Positions 18,158 to 27,883 of a stretch of DNA of 64,000 bases are shown in pieces; the first letter of the stretch is position 1, and each line of letters starts with the position of its first letter. The position numbers and the translations under genes are program-made. The notes below the pieces were generated by a model. The model saw only the letters and a program-made list of their open reading frames with translations, ran no database searches and had not been told where the DNA came from. The DNA is from Gaiellasilicea sp963765705. GTDB lineage: Bacteria > Actinomycetota > Thermoleophilia > Gaiellales > Gaiellaceae. The stretch is from NCBI GenBank assembly GCA_963765705.1, contig CAVXXJ010000013.1, positions 673,865-737,864 of the forward strand, read 5' to 3'.

Positions 18158-19353
18158 TCAGACCCCCAGTCGCGCGGCGTCCGCCTCGGTCGCCTCGACG
18201 CTCGTCGTGGTCGGCCCGCCGGCGGTCTCCTCGGCGGCCGCGGCGGCGGACTCCTGGTAGCGGCGGTCGTCGGACTCCTCGGCGATCATCGTGTCGATCA
18301 GCCGCCGCGCCCACATCGCCCCGGAGTCGATGTTGAGGTTGTAGAACTGCTTCTCCGGGTGGGCCTCGATCGCCCGCTGCTGGGCGGCGAAGATCACCTC
18401 GTCCTCGCCGAACACGCCGGTGACGCCCTCGCGCAGCGTGTGGGTGATGCGCTGGTCGCCGAGGTTCCAGTTGCGGCAGAACGCCCAGAAGTAGTGGCAG
18501 GTGCGGTCGGTCTCCGGCGTCATCGTGTTGAGCACGTAGCCGTTGACGCCCTCCGAGCGATCGCCCTCGGGAGCGCCCGTGCCGGTCGGGGCGACGCCGA
18601 CGTCGATCGCGATGGTCGACGGCGCCTCGAAGTGGATGATCTGCCAGCGGTCGACGTTGCCGACCGACTTGCCCGTCTTCCACTCCAGCTGCAGCTTCCA
18701 GAACGGCGGCGGTCGACGTCGCGCATCCAGCGCGTGACGGTCGCGAAGTCGGGGCCGTGGGTGACCTCGAACGGCACCTCGAGGATCGAGCGCTGCCCGA
18801 TGCTCGAGCCGTGCACGAACGTCTCGTGCGTGAGGTCCATCAGGTTGTCGACGACGAGCTTGTAGTTGCACTCGGCGTGGATGCGCTTGCCGTCGCCCTC
18901 CCACTCCGGGTCGTCGTTCCAATGGAGGTCGGGCACCGTGGCGGGGTCGGCGAGCGCGGGGTCGCCGGTCCACACCCACACGAAGCGGTGGCGCTCGACG
19001 ACGGGATACGCGCGCACGCGCGCGGCCGGGTTGATCGTCTTCTGGGAGGGCATGAACGTGCAGCGGCCCTCGCCGTTGTACATCAGCCCGTGGTAGCCGC
19101 ACACGAGCTCGTCGCCTTCCAGCGAGCCCTCCGAGAGCGGCAGCAGCCGGTGCCAGCAGGCGTTCTCCAGCGCCACCGGCGTCCCGTCGGTCTTGCGGTA
19201 CATGACGAGCTGGTGGCCGCAGATCGTGCGGGGGAGCAGCTCGTGCTTGAGCTCGACGTCGTAGGCCGCGGCGTACCACGCGTTGCGCGGGAAGTCCGGC
19301 AGGGTGAACGTCTCGGCGGCGCGCGTGGGCTCGCCGTTCAGGGTCCCGGGCAT
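18158..19353 (-). CDS. Rieske non-heme iron oxygenase (vanillate O-demethylase oxygenase-like)
   Basis: About 398 residues. ATG 19353 is preceded by AGGAGGAG. The Rieske 2Fe-2S site is Cys66-x-His68 (ACWHRLLPL) and Cys85-x2-His88 (VCGYHGLMY). The mononuclear iron region is NLMDLTHETFVHGSSIG. A frame break near 18715 separates the N-terminal two thirds from FWKLQLEWKTGKSVGNVDRW and the C-terminus. This group demethylates or hydroxylates aromatic substrates such as vanillate using the reductase encoded next. A palindromic operator lies directly upstream, and a GntR repressor gene precedes it. Confidence 0.87.
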
Positions 19354-19375
19354 CTCTCCTCCTAGAGTGGCTGCC

Positions 19376-19397
19376 ACAGTGCTGTATACAACACTGT
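19376..19397. promoter_or_regulatory. 22-bp palindromic GntR/FCD-type operator before the Rieske oxygenase gene
   Basis: The core TGTATACA (19383-19390) is a perfect palindrome flanked by ACAGTG (19376-19381) and CACTGT (19392-19397), all centred on the same axis with one mismatched pair. FCD-subfamily GntR repressors commonly use such AT-rich TGTATACA-like cores. It sits 23 bases upstream of the oxygenase start and just after the gntR stop, where a bound repressor would block transcription of the oxygenase genes. An identical 8-bp core occurs in front of gntR. Confidence 0.72.
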
Positions 19398-19411
19398 AGA
19401 GCGCCCGCGCG

Positions 19412-20142
19412 TCAGATTTCGGGCAGTTGCAGCAGCCCGTGGCCCGGGATGCTGGCGAGCACGTCGCGGTTCGCGATCACGATCTCCAGGTTGCGGCGGG
19501 CCAGCCGGGCGTGCTCGCGGGCCAGGGCCTCGGCCCGCGCGCCCTCGCCGCGCTCGATCGCGCTCACCAGCTCGTGGTGGTGGTACTGGGCGATGAGGAG
19601 GATCTCGCGCGACTCGGGCAGCTCCGCCTCCGCGAGCACGAACGCGCTCGGCGAGGCGAACGGGAGCGCGGCGATCTGCGCCAGCGTGCGGGCCAGCACC
19701 GGCGAGCCGGCCGCCTCCAGCAGGAGCGCATGGAACCGCTCGTTGAGGTCCACGTAGCGGACGAACGAGTCGTAGCTCTGCTCGTGGACGACCGCGTCGA
19801 GCTCCGCGAGGAGCTCGCGCATGGCCGCGATCGGCTCGGCGCCGCCGCGCTCGGCCGCCAACCGCGCGGCGGTGCCCTCCAGCACCCCGCGCAGCTCGAT
19901 CGCGTCGTCGACGTCGGCGAGCGTGAACGAGCGGACCGCGTAGCCGCCGGTGGGCATCAGCTCCAGCAGCCCCTCGTGGGCGAGCGTCGAAGCGCGAGCC
20001 TCAGCGGCGTCCGCGACACCCCGAGCCGCTCGACCAGCGGCAGCTCGGCCATGCGCGTGCCCGGCGCGAACTCGCCGTCGAAGACCATCTGGCGCAGGCG
20101 CAGCAGCGCCCGCATGGACTGCGATGTGCCCTCGTCAGCCAT
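19412..20142 (-). CDS. GntR-family (FCD) transcriptional regulator
   Basis: Starts at ATG 20142 (MADEGTSQSMRALLRLRQMV). The winged helix-turn-helix (GEFAPGTRMAELPLVERLGVSRTPLRLAL) breaks frame near 19985 and the FCD effector domain follows (SFTLADVDDAIELRGVLEGTAARLAAERGG, FHALLLEAAGSPVL, ILLIAQYHHHELVSAIERG). FCD domains bind carboxylic acid ligands, often with a metal; VanR of vanillate operons is of this class. It is encoded immediately upstream of the Rieske oxygenase pair on the same strand and very probably represses it, with autoregulation through the site at 20150. Confidence 0.84.
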
Positions 20143-20145
20143 GTC

Positions 20146-20713
20146 GCGTTGTATACAGCGAATCAGCGCGAGGGCGCCATCAGCGACCGGCGTGAGATCG
20201 GCGTGCATGTTCTTCTCCATCATCCCGAAGGCGGCCTCGGCCCACTCGGGGTTGATGTGCGCGACGGCGTCGCGCGGCACGACGACCTCGTAGCCGCGCA
20301 TGTACGCGTCGAGCGCGGAGTACTGGATGCACTGCTCCGTGACCTGCCCGCACAGGATGAGTCTGCTTGACGTCCCTGCGACCTGGATCAGGTGGTCGAC
20401 GGAGGACTGGTAGAAGATCGAGTGCCGGCCCTTCATGATGAACGGCTCGTCGCCGCGCGGGACGATCGGCTCGATCGAGGTCGGGGTGCTTGCCCTCGAG
20501 CGCCTGCGCACGAGGTCCGTCGCGGGTGAAGCTCCCAGCGCTCGTAGTTGTCGTTGACGTAGAACGTCATCGTGTCGTCCGCGGCGCGGGCCGCGGCGGA
20601 TCAGCTCCACCATGTTCGGCAGCGCCTCGCGCACCGAGTCGGCGAGCAGGTCGGCGTCCTCGTGGTCGTAGGTCGTTGAGCATGTCGACGACGACGAGGG
20701 CGCAGTCAGGCAT
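20146..20713 (-). CDS. Isochorismatase-family cysteine hydrolase (frameshifted)
   Basis: Starts at ATG 20713, overlapping the VOC gene stop by eight bases. The catalytic triad of the family is visible: Asp in ALVVVDMLND, Lys in PFIMKGRHSIFY, and Cys in LCGQVTEQCIQYSALDAYMRG. Frame changes occur near 20675, 20580, 20490 and 20365. As sequenced, the last frame runs without a stop into the gntR start (LALIRCIQRDM), so the exact 3' end is uncertain. Members hydrolyse amide or enol-ether bonds (nicotinamide, maleamate, carbamoyl-sarcosine, isochorismate). Here it is part of the aromatic catabolism block. Confidence 0.75.
20150..20157. promoter_or_regulatory. TGTATACA core in front of gntR
   Basis: The 8-base perfect palindrome TGTATACA lies 8-15 bases upstream of the gntR start codon, within the 3' end of the preceding hydrolase gene. 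The same octamer is the core of the 22-bp operator at 19376. An octamer with six A/T bases is rare in sequence this GC-rich, so two copies placed at two successive gene starts of one block suggest autoregulation. The outer arms are not conserved at this copy. Confidence 0.6.
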
Positions 20714-21452
20714 CGGAGTGACCCCGGTTGTGGCAGACGACCTCGATGTTGTTGCCGTCGGGGTCGAGCACGAACGCGCCGTAGTAGCCCTCGTGGTACT
20801 CGGGCCGCTCGCCCGGGCCGCCGTTGTCGCGGTAGCCGGCGGCGATCGCCGCGTGCGTGGAAGGCGTCGACGGTGGCGTTCTCGTCCGCCGGGAACGCGA
20901 CGTGCAGGTACTCGGTCGGCCGCTCGTCCGCGAGCAGCATGAACGAGGCGGCGGGGCCGGCGAAGTCCGCGCGGCCGGCGTCCTCGTCGCGCAGCTCGAA
21001 GCCGGAGAAGGCGAGATCTCCCGGTAGAACGCGGCGGCGGCGGCGCACGTCGGCGACGCGGATCCACAGGTGGTCGATGTTCCCGCCCTCGCGCATGTCG
21101 CCGTGGTGGACGGCCTCGGCGCTGTTGCCGTCGGGGTCGAGCAGGAAGCGCGCCGTAGTAGTCGTCGCGGTACTCGGGCCGCGGGCCGGGCTCGCCGCGT
21201 CGCGGAACCCGGCCTCGGTGCCCGCCCGCCAGAACGCGTCGACGTGCTCGCGCGACGGCGCCATGAAGCCGAGGTGCAGCCCGCGCGACGGCGGGGCGCT
21301 CCGGCTCGAATCCGCCCGAGCGCGAAGTCGTCCCACTCCAGGAGCCCGGGCTCGTCGGTGTCCAGCTCGATGCCGAGCGCCGCGAGCACCGTCGCGTAGA
21401 ACCGCTTCGACGCGTCCTGGTCCGCGACCCGGATCCCGACGTGGTCGAACAT
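20706..21452 (-). CDS. Two-domain VOC (glyoxalase/dioxygenase superfamily) protein
   Basis: About 248 residues from ATG 21452 (MFDHVGIRVADQDASKRFYATVL) to the end DPDGNNIEVVCHNRGHSDA. Both ends are in the same frame, but the middle changes frame several times. Two homologous modules are apparent. The first has RPEYRDDYYGA and LLDPDGNSAEAVHH; the second has RPEYHEGYYGA and VLDPDGNNIEVVCHN. Each starts with a DHVGIRVAD / DHLWIRVAD strand. A tandem internal duplication is typical for VOC enzymes. The substrate is unknown; the gene heads the minus-strand catabolic set. Confidence 0.75.
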   Translation of the reverse strand: MFDHVGIRVADQDASKRFYATVLAALGIELDTDEPGLLEWDDFALGRIRAGAPRRRAGCTSASWRRRASTSTRSGGRAPRPGSATRRARPAARVPRRLLRRASCSTPTATAPRPSTTATCARAGTSTTCGSASPTCAAAAAFYREISPSPASSCATRTPAARTSPAPPPRSCCSRTSGRPSTCTSRSRRTRTPPSTPSTHAAIAAGYRDNGGPGERPEYHEGYYGAFVLDPDGNNIEVVCHNRGHSDA

Positions 21453-21507
21453 GTCAATCAGTAAACCGCGTGAGCGATCCGGAGAGACCGTAGGTCTGTC
21501 CCGGCGC

Positions 21508-21765
21508 TCAGTGGTTGCGCAGCGCGTCGATGAGCTCGTCCTTGTTCATGTCCGAGCGGCCCTCGATGCCGATCTCGGCCGCGCGCTCCTCGAGGTCGTC
21601 CTTCGTCCAGTCCTCGTAGGCGCCGGACTGCCCGCCCTTCTTGGCGGCGGACTGGCGGTCGGTGTTGGCGATCCGCGCCGCCTTCTCCTTGCTGGCGCCC
21701 TGGTCTCGCAGGGCCTCGTACTGCTCGGGGTCCTTGACGCTGGGTCCGGGCTTCTTCTCGGGCAT
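21508..21765 (-). CDS. Small Rho-N-like/SAP-like domain protein (actinobacterial)
   Basis: An intact, highly charged 85-residue protein from ATG 21765. The C-terminus TKDDLEERAAEIGIEGRSDMNKDELIDALRNH resembles the Rho termination factor N-terminal/SAP-like helical motif found in short actinobacterial proteins. The N-terminus (EKKPGPSVKDPEQYEALRDQGASKEKAARIAN) is a conserved helical stretch in the same family. It may bind nucleic acids; the function is unproven. Confidence 0.7.
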   Translation of the reverse strand: MPEKKPGPSVKDPEQYEALRDQGASKEKAARIANTDRQSAAKKGGQSGAYEDWTKDDLEERAAEIGIEGRSDMNKDELIDALRNH

Positions 21766-21807
21766 GGTCCGCCTCCGATGGTCGGGATCACCCCGGGCCT
21801 ACCCGGA

Positions 21808-22796
21808 TCAGGGCACCAAGACGACCTTCCCGACGTTGCGGCGCTCGCCGATGATGCGGTGCGCGTCGCCGGCGCGGGAGAACGGGACGGCCTCGTGGAC
21901 GACGGGCTGGATCGTGCCGTCGGCGAGCATCGGCGCGAGCGGGTCGATCCACGGCGCGAGCGTGCCGCGGTCCTGCCACAGCCGGAGCATGTTGAGGCCG
22001 ATCACCGACTTGGAGGCCGACATCTGCTTGATCAGGTCGAAGCCGCGCACCATCCGCAGCGCCTGCGGCGCGGCCTTGAACACGTTGCGCGTCGGCCCCT
22101 GGGCGACGCTCGAGGCGCCGAACGCGACGAGCCGCCCGCCCGGTGCGCAGCAGCTTGTAGGAGCGCCGGAACGACGCGCCGCCGACCGCGTCGAGCACGA
22201 TGTCGAAGCGGCCCTCGAGGCCACGCGCCCAGCCCCGGCGCGTGTAGTCGTGCGCGACGTCGACCCCGAGGCCGCGGATCGCGTCGTGCTTGCGCGGCGA
22301 GGCGGTGCCGTGGACGACGGCGCCGCCGCGCTTGGCGATCTGGGTGGCGGCGATCCCGACGCCGCCCGCCGCCGCGTGCACGAGCACCGTCTCCCCCTCG
22401 CGCAGCGAGCCGTAGCCGACCAGCGCGGCCCACGCCGTCGAGTAGTTGACGGGGATGGCGGCGCCCTGCTCGAAGGAGAGGTCGTCGGGGAGCGGGACGA
22501 CGTCGCCGTCCGGCACCACGACCTGCGACGCGTAGCCGCCGAAGTGCGTGCCGGCCATCACGCGATCGCCCGTGCCCACACCCTCCACGACCGTGCCCGC
22601 CACCTCGTAGCCGAGCACCATCGGCAGCGGCGGCGCGTCGGGATAGACGCCCGATCCGCGCCATCGTGTCGGCGAAGTTGACGCCCGCGGCGCCCACCTC
22701 GATCCGCACGTGGCCCGGCTTCAGCGGCGGGTCAGGGCGCTCCTCGACGCGCAGGACACCAGGGTCGCCATGCTCGGGGATGACGACAACGCGCAC
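21808..22796 (-). CDS. Zinc-type alcohol dehydrogenase-like/quinone oxidoreductase (MDR)
   Basis: About 330 residues from GTG 22796 (RVVVIPEHGDPGVLRVEERPDP). Frame changes occur near 22650 and 22145. The Rossmann motif VLVHAAAGGVGIAATQIAKRGG and YEVAGTVVEGVGTGDRVMAGTHFGGYA place it in the NADPH:quinone reductase/VAT-1 branch, which lacks catalytic zinc. The C-terminus ends IIGERRNVGKVVLVP. It probably reduces quinones or enones. The start follows the DUF2277 stop codon directly, so the two genes are likely co-transcribed. Confidence 0.82.
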
Positions 22797-22798
22797 CT

Positions 22799-23069
22799 CT
22801 ACGCGGCGTAGCGCTGCGCGGCCCGGGCGCGGGCCTTCGCCGCCTCGACCTCGCGGTCCTTGGGCGGCGCGTCGGTCTCGAGGTCCTGCGAGCAGGTGCA
22901 TCGAGACGTGCGCGATCTCCTCGACCGCGCGGTCGAACGCCTCCTGGTTGACCTGCGACGGCTTCGTGAAGCCGCTGATCTTGCGGACGTATTGGAGCGA
23001 CGCGGCGCGGACCTCCTCGGAGGTCGCGGGCGGCTCGAAGTTGTAGAGCGGGCGGATGTTGCGGCACAT
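22799..23069 (-). CDS. DUF2277 family protein
   Basis: Starts at ATG 23069 with the family-diagnostic MCRNIRPLYNFEPPATSEEVRAA. YVRKISGF and VNQEAFDRAVEEIAHVSMHLL follow, then a frame break near 22890 leads to the basic tail ending AQRYAA. Restored length is about 90 residues, normal for this family. The function is not known. It abuts the quinone reductase gene. Confidence 0.85.
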
Positions 23070-23071
23070 GC

Positions 23072-24598
23072 CGCCAGGGTACCCAGCCGCGCCCGACGCC
23101 CAGCGCGCGACCGCGCCTCGACCGGCTCGCGCCGAGCTGGTGACGACGCTCACGACGCCCGTGACGACGATGTTGATGATCAGCGCCAGCACGCCGAGGT
23201 TGAGCTGGGCAAGGAAGCCGGCAGCCCGCCGATCAGCGAGTCGACCGTCGTCGAGGAGCCCGGCGTGGCGCCGGAGAACGACATCGCCGCCACCACCGCG
23301 ACGCCCGCCACGATGCCCGCCATCGCCCCGGCCTTGGTCACCAGCCCGGCCGGACCAGCGAGGCCAGCAGCGCCGGGAACAGCTGGGTGACCAGCGCGTA
23401 GCCGAGCAGCAGCAGCGTGACGATCGTCTGCCCGCCGGCGAACACGAACGCGACCGCGGCCGAGCGCGATCACCGGGACGAGCGACTTGGTCAGCGTCGG
23501 CACGGTCGCGTCGGAGGCGCTCGGGTTGAGGCCCTTGTAGATGTTGCGCGCGACCGTCGTCGCCGACACGATCAGCAGCATCGAGCCCGGCACCAGCGCG
23601 CACAGCATGCCCGCGGCGCCGATGAAGCCCGACGAACCAGTCCGGGAACGCCTGCATGCGCGACGCTCGAGCAGCGCCAGGTCGCTCTCGTCCTCCGCCA
23701 GGCCCGGCACGCCGGAGCACGGCGGCGAAGCCGACGAGGAGCACGAACCCGATCAGCAGCTGGTAGAGCGGCATGAAGATCGCGTTGCGGCGGAACACGT
23801 CCTCGTCCTTGCGCCGCCAGCGCGGAGCCGAACGTGTGCGGCCACATGTAGAAGCCCAGCGCGGTCAGCAGCACGGTCGAGGAGAACCACACCGGCGTCA
23901 GCTGGTCGCCCTTGAGCGCGGCGAAGCCCGGGCTTGGCCTCCTCCACGCGATGGAACATCTCGCCGATCGAGCCGAAGTAGTGGATCGGCAGGTAGAGCC
24001 CGATGAAGATCGACCACCGAGAGCGTCAGCACGTCCTTGATCGCCGCCGTCCACGCCGAGCCGTGGATGCCCGAGGCGACGACGTAGACGGACAGCACGA
24101 ACGCGCCGATCCACACCGCGGCGGTCGAGGACACCGAGCCGTCGGAGGTCTGGGAGACGATGATCCCGAGGCCCTTCAGCTGCAGCGCGAGGTACGGGAT
24201 CATCGCCGCCACCACGACGAGCGAGATCGAGCACGCCGAGCGCCCGCGAGTCGTACTTGCTGACGAACACGTCGGCCTGCGAGAGCAGCTTGCGCGGCGT
24301 CGCGTAGCGCCACACCGCCGGCAGCAGCCAGTAGGACGAGGATGTAGGCCAGCGTGCCGTAGCCGAGGATGTAGTACGCCGCGCCGCCCGAGCCGTACAC
24401 GAGCCCCGCGCCGCCCAGGAACGTGAAGGTCGAGTAGATCTCGCCCGCCATCAGCAGGAAGACGAAGATCGAGCCGAAGCCGCGGCCGCCGACGCTCCAC
24501 TGCTCGAGGTCCATGTCGCGCCCGCGGCGGGAGCAGGAACGCGAGCCCGACGGCGAGCAGCAGGAACAGCGACGATGATCGCGAGCGAGACGTTCACC
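23072..24598 (-). CDS. Sodium:solute symporter (MctP-like), many frameshifts
   Basis: Begins at GTG 24598, which overlaps the DUF3311 stop (GTGA). Recognisable SSS segments appear in order across the three frames: DLEQWSVGGRGFGSIFVFLL, EIYSTFTFLGGAGLVYGSGG, YYILGYGTLAYILV, SGIHGSAWTAAIKDVL, GFYMWPHTFGSALAA, RRNAIFMPLYQLLIGFVLL, and GAAGMLCALVPGSMLLIVSATTVARNIYKG. At least eight indels are needed, and the 3' end runs into the DUF2277 start without a clear stop. The family couples Na+ entry to uptake of carboxylates or amino acids. The DUF3311 partner matches actinobacterial monocarboxylate permeases. Confidence 0.8.
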
Positions 24599-24796
24599 GG
24601 CCCTCGCTCCTCGCGCTCGCGCGCGTCGAGCCGGTAGACGACGGCCATGATCACCGAGGCCAGCACGACCCACATGACCACCCAGAACATCGCGAACGGG
24701 AGCCCGAGCACGTAGGGCTCGACCGTGTTGGCGAAGAACATGCCGATCGAGCACCCCGACGAACGGGATCGCGGCGAGCACGTGCTGGAGCTTCAT
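24595..24796 (-). CDS. DUF3311 small membrane protein
   Basis: Starts at ATG 24796 (MKLQHVLAAIPFVGVL). After a frame change near 24750 it continues with FFANTVEPYVLGLPFAMFWVVMWVVL and VVYRLDARERE, then ends at TGA 24595-24597 once a lost CG dinucleotide near 24608 is restored (ending EEREGR). Two membrane helices and about 66 residues match DUF3311, the usual accessory protein encoded directly before MctP-like sodium symporters. It may be a small subunit of the transporter. Confidence 0.8.
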
Positions 24797-25932
24797 GACG
24801 CCCTCCTTCAGCGCGGCGTCGGCGACGTCGACGTGGAGCCGCACGCCGGTGGCGAGGGCCCGCTCGTCGATGCGCGAAGCGCGGATGGTGGTGCGGGAAC
24901 GCCTCGCCCTCGGGCCCGCGCCGATGAACGCGTAGCAGCCGGGGGCGTCGTCGAGGTAGGCGGAGAAGTCGTCGCCGCCCATGATCGGCGCGATCTCGGT
25001 GAACTCGTCGGCGCCGATCTGCTCGCGCACGAGCGCCGTCGCCGCCTCGTCGTTGACGACCGGGCAGATAGCCGAACTGGTAGTCGAGCTCGTAGCCGGC
25101 GCCGTGGGCGCAGGTGACCCCGCGGATGACGTCCTCGATCAGGTTCGCGAGCCGCTCGCGGACCTGCGGGTCGAAGCTGCGCACGGTGCCCTGGAGCTCG
25201 GCGCGGCCGGGGATCACGTTCGGCGCGTCGCCGGCGTGGAAGGAGCCGATCGTCACCACCGCGCTCTGCAGCGGGTCGATCGCGGCGCGCGACGACGTGC
25301 TGCAGGTTGGCGACCACCTGCGCGGCGATCGCGACCGTGTCGATCGGCCTCGTGCGGGATCCCGCCGTGGCCGCCCTTGCCGATGATGGCGAGCTTGAAG
25401 AAGTCGGCCGCGGCCATGAACGGGCCGGGCATCGCGGCCACCTTGCCGAGCTCCAGCGGCGTCCACAGGTGGCAGCCGTAGATGAAGTCCACGCCCTCCA
25501 TCGCGCCCGCCGCGACGAGGTCGCGCGCGCCGCCGGGAGCGAGCTCCTCGGCGGGCTGGAAGATGAAGCGGACCTCCCCGCCGGGCAGGCGTCGGCCGCG
25601 CCGGCGAGCAGCTTGGCGGCGCCGAGCAGCATCGCGGTGTGCCCGTCGTGGCCGCAGGCGTGCATCACGCCGGGCCGCTCGGAGGCGAACTCCACCCCGC
25701 TCTGCTCCTCGATCGGCAGCGCGTCGATGTCCGCGCGCAGCGCGACCGTGCGCCCCGGGCGGCCGGTGTCCAGCCGCGCGATCACGCTGTTCTCGGCCGG
25801 GCGCTCGATCTCGAGCGCGTCGCCGAAGCCCTCGAGCGTCGCGGCGATGAACGACGCGGTCTCGCGCTCCTCGAAGCTCAACTCAGGGTGGCGGTGCAGA
25901 TGCCGCCGCCACTCGATCACGTCGTCGAGCAC
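24794..25932 (-). CDS. M20-family amidohydrolase (hippurate hydrolase-like), frameshifted
   Basis: About 380 residues from GTG 25932. Family motifs are RRHLHRHPELSFEE, VALRADIDALPI, MHACGHDGHTAMLLGAAK (metal histidines and aspartate), DFIYGCHLW, GKGGHGGIPHE (dimerisation lid histidine) and APIMGGDDFSAYLDDAPG. Frame breaks occur near 25600, 25350, 25270, 25070 and 24900. Members hydrolyse N-acyl amino acids or indole-acetyl conjugates with two divalent metals. Followed by DUF3311 and a sodium symporter, it suggests uptake and hydrolysis of acylated amino acids or peptides. Confidence 0.83.
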
Positions 25933-26044
25933 CGTGCGTCACGACGCCCCCCGCGCCGTCGCGTTCCCCATGCCAACACGCGATACCCGCTCGGGGCGCG
26001 ACAATCACGCCCACCCCGCTTCGAAGGTGACTGGAGGCCGATTC

Positions 26045-27055
26045 GTGATCGTCGACTGCGCGCACTACCGCCACGGGAGGCGGCAGCACGAGGGCCCGAT
26101 GGAGCTCGACCAGGCGGCCGAGATCTGCACGAGCCCGGACGGCGGCTTCGTGTGGCTCGGCCTGTTCGAGCCCGAGCCGGAGGAGCTCGAGCTCGTGCAG
26201 GAGCGCTTCGGGCTGCACGACCTCGCCGTCGAGGACGCCCAGGCCTTCCACCTGCGCCCGAAGCTCGAGCAGTACGACGACGGCGCCATCTACTTCGTCG
26301 TCCTGCGCACGGCGCGCTACGACGACGAGGCGCGAGGAGGTCGAGTTCGGCGAGGTGTCGGTGTTCCTCTCCGAGCACTTCGTGATCACGGTCCGCCAGG
26401 GCGTGGCGAGCGACCTGCACGGCGCGCGGCTGCGCCTGGAGCGCCGGCCCGAGCTGCTCGCCCACGGCCCCGGCGCCGTGCTGTGGGCGATCCTGGACAA
26501 GGTCGTCGACGACTACGTGCCGGTCATCGAGGGGCTCGAGCGCGACATCGAGGAGGTCGAGGAGACCGTGTTCAGCGGGGACGCCGCGCCGACCGCAGCG
26601 GATCTACTTCGCTCCGGCGCGAGGCGAGCGACTTCTACCGCGCCGTGCACCCGCTGCTCGGCCCGCTCGACGCGATCGAGCGCGGCGTCTACGAGCGGAT
26701 CGGCCCCGAGCTGCGCCCGTTCTTCCGCGACGTCAACGACCACCTCAAGCTCGTCGACGAGGAGGTCGTGGCCCAGCGCGACCTGCTGGCGGTGATCCTC
26801 CAGGCCAACATGGCGGTCGTCACGGTCGAGCAGAACGAGATCAGCGTCCGCCAGAACGAGACCACCAAGCAGCTCACGGTGGTCGCGACGATCTTCCTGC
26901 CGCTGACCTTCCTGACCGGCTTCTTCGGCCAGAACTTCGGCTGGCTGGTCGACCACGTCTCCGAGTTCTGGGCGTTCGCCGTCTACGGGCTCGGCGGCCT
27001 CGCCGTCTCCGTCGTGGCGCTGTACTCTGGATGTGCGCGCCGGGTCGAGGTGTGA
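26045..27055 (+). CDS. CorA-family divalent cation transporter with GQN signature
   Basis: About 338 residues from GTG 26045. It has the CorA cytoplasmic domain (FGLHDLAVEDAQAFHLRPKLEQYDDG), SEHFVITVRQG, a long helical part (REASDFYRAVHPLLGPLD, RDLLAVILQANMAVVTVEQNEISVRQNETTKQLTVVATIF) and two C-terminal helices. The pore signature GMN is replaced: LTFLTGFFGQNFGWLV reads GQN. A lost CG dinucleotide near 26331 and another slip near 26600 break the frame. CorA proteins move Mg2+ or related ions as pentamers; some actinobacterial relatives carry the altered motif, so ion specificity is uncertain. Confidence 0.85.
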   Translation: MIVDCAHYRHGRRQHEGPMELDQAAEICTSPDGGFVWLGLFEPEPEELELVQERFGLHDLAVEDAQAFHLRPKLEQYDDGAIYFVVLRTARYDDEARGGRVRRGVGVPLRALRDHGPPGRGERPARRAAAPGAPARAARPRPRRRAVGDPGQGRRRLRAGHRGARARHRGGRGDRVQRGRRADRSGSTSLRREASDFYRAVHPLLGPLDAIERGVYERIGPELRPFFRDVNDHLKLVDEEVVAQRDLLAVILQANMAVVTVEQNEISVRQNETTKQLTVVATIFLPLTFLTGFFGQNFGWLVDHVSEFWAFAVYGLGGLAVSVVALYSGCARRVEV

Positions 27056-27123
27056 CGCTCGGTCGAGCGCGGGCGCGCCATTGCTGGACGGCGGTCCATA
27101 TGGCCGCTCATCGGCGCCGGCCG

Positions 27124-27883
27124 ATGATTCTCCCGACCATGCCGCAGCGGACACCGCAGATCGTCGCCTTCGGAGGCGGCGGGTTCTCGATGGAGGCCGG
27201 CAACCCGCTGCTGGACGACTACGTGCTGTCGCTGACGGGCGCCGAGCGGCCGCGCGTGTGCTTCCTGCCGACGGCGTCGGGCGACGCCGACCACTACGTC
27301 GTGCGCTTCTACCGCCAGTTCGCGGGCATCGCCGACGCCAGCCACGTGTCGCTGTTCCGGCGCGACCGCTGCGGGCAGGCGGTGGAGGGCGACATCGGCG
27401 CGCACCTGCTCGCGCAGGACGTCATCTACGTGGGCGGCGGGGACGTGGTGAGCATGCTCGGGGCCTGGCGGGCGCACGGGATCGACACCGCGCTGCGGCG
27501 CGCATGGCGCCGAGGGCGTCGTGATGTGCGGTCCCTCGGCGGGCTCGCTGTGCTGGTTCGCCGAGGCGCTGACCGCGTTCCACGGCGCGCCGCGTAGGGT
27601 GCGCGGCATGGGGATGCTCCCCTTCTCCAACTGCGTGCACTACACGAACGAGCCGGAGCGCCGCGGCGAGTACCACCGCTTCGTCGGCGACGGCATGCGA
27701 CCCGGCTACGCCGCGGACGACGGCGCCGCGCTGCACTTCCGCGGGGAGGAACTGCACCGCGTCGTCTCGTCGCGCCCGCACGCGATGGCGTACCGGGTCG
27801 AGCCGATCGCCGACGAGGTGGTGGAGACGCCACTGGAGATCGAGTACCTGGGTGAGCGCCTGGTCGCGCCGGCCGCCGCGTGA
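27124..27883 (+). CDS. Peptidase S51 (dipeptidase E)-like protein, copy 1
   Basis: About 250 residues. ATG 27124 or 27139 is the start (MPQRTPQIVAFGGGGFSMEAGNPLLDDYVLSL). PRVCFLPTASGDADHYV and DVIYVGGGDVVSMLGAWRAHG follow. After a slip near 27510 comes the nucleophile elbow MCGPSAGSLCWF (serine). The glutamine-amidotransferase-like fold with a Ser-His-Glu triad is characteristic of S51 dipeptidases and cyanophycinase relatives. The natural substrate of this branch is not known. The stop overlaps the GTG of a second homologous gene, so the pair arose by tandem duplication. Confidence 0.82.

Noticed and set aside
19957..20713. Isochorismatase-GntR fusion protein
   Set aside because: The hydrolase gene already needs several frame corrections and gntR has its own ATG with an operator just upstream. 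A missing stop is better explained by another indel.
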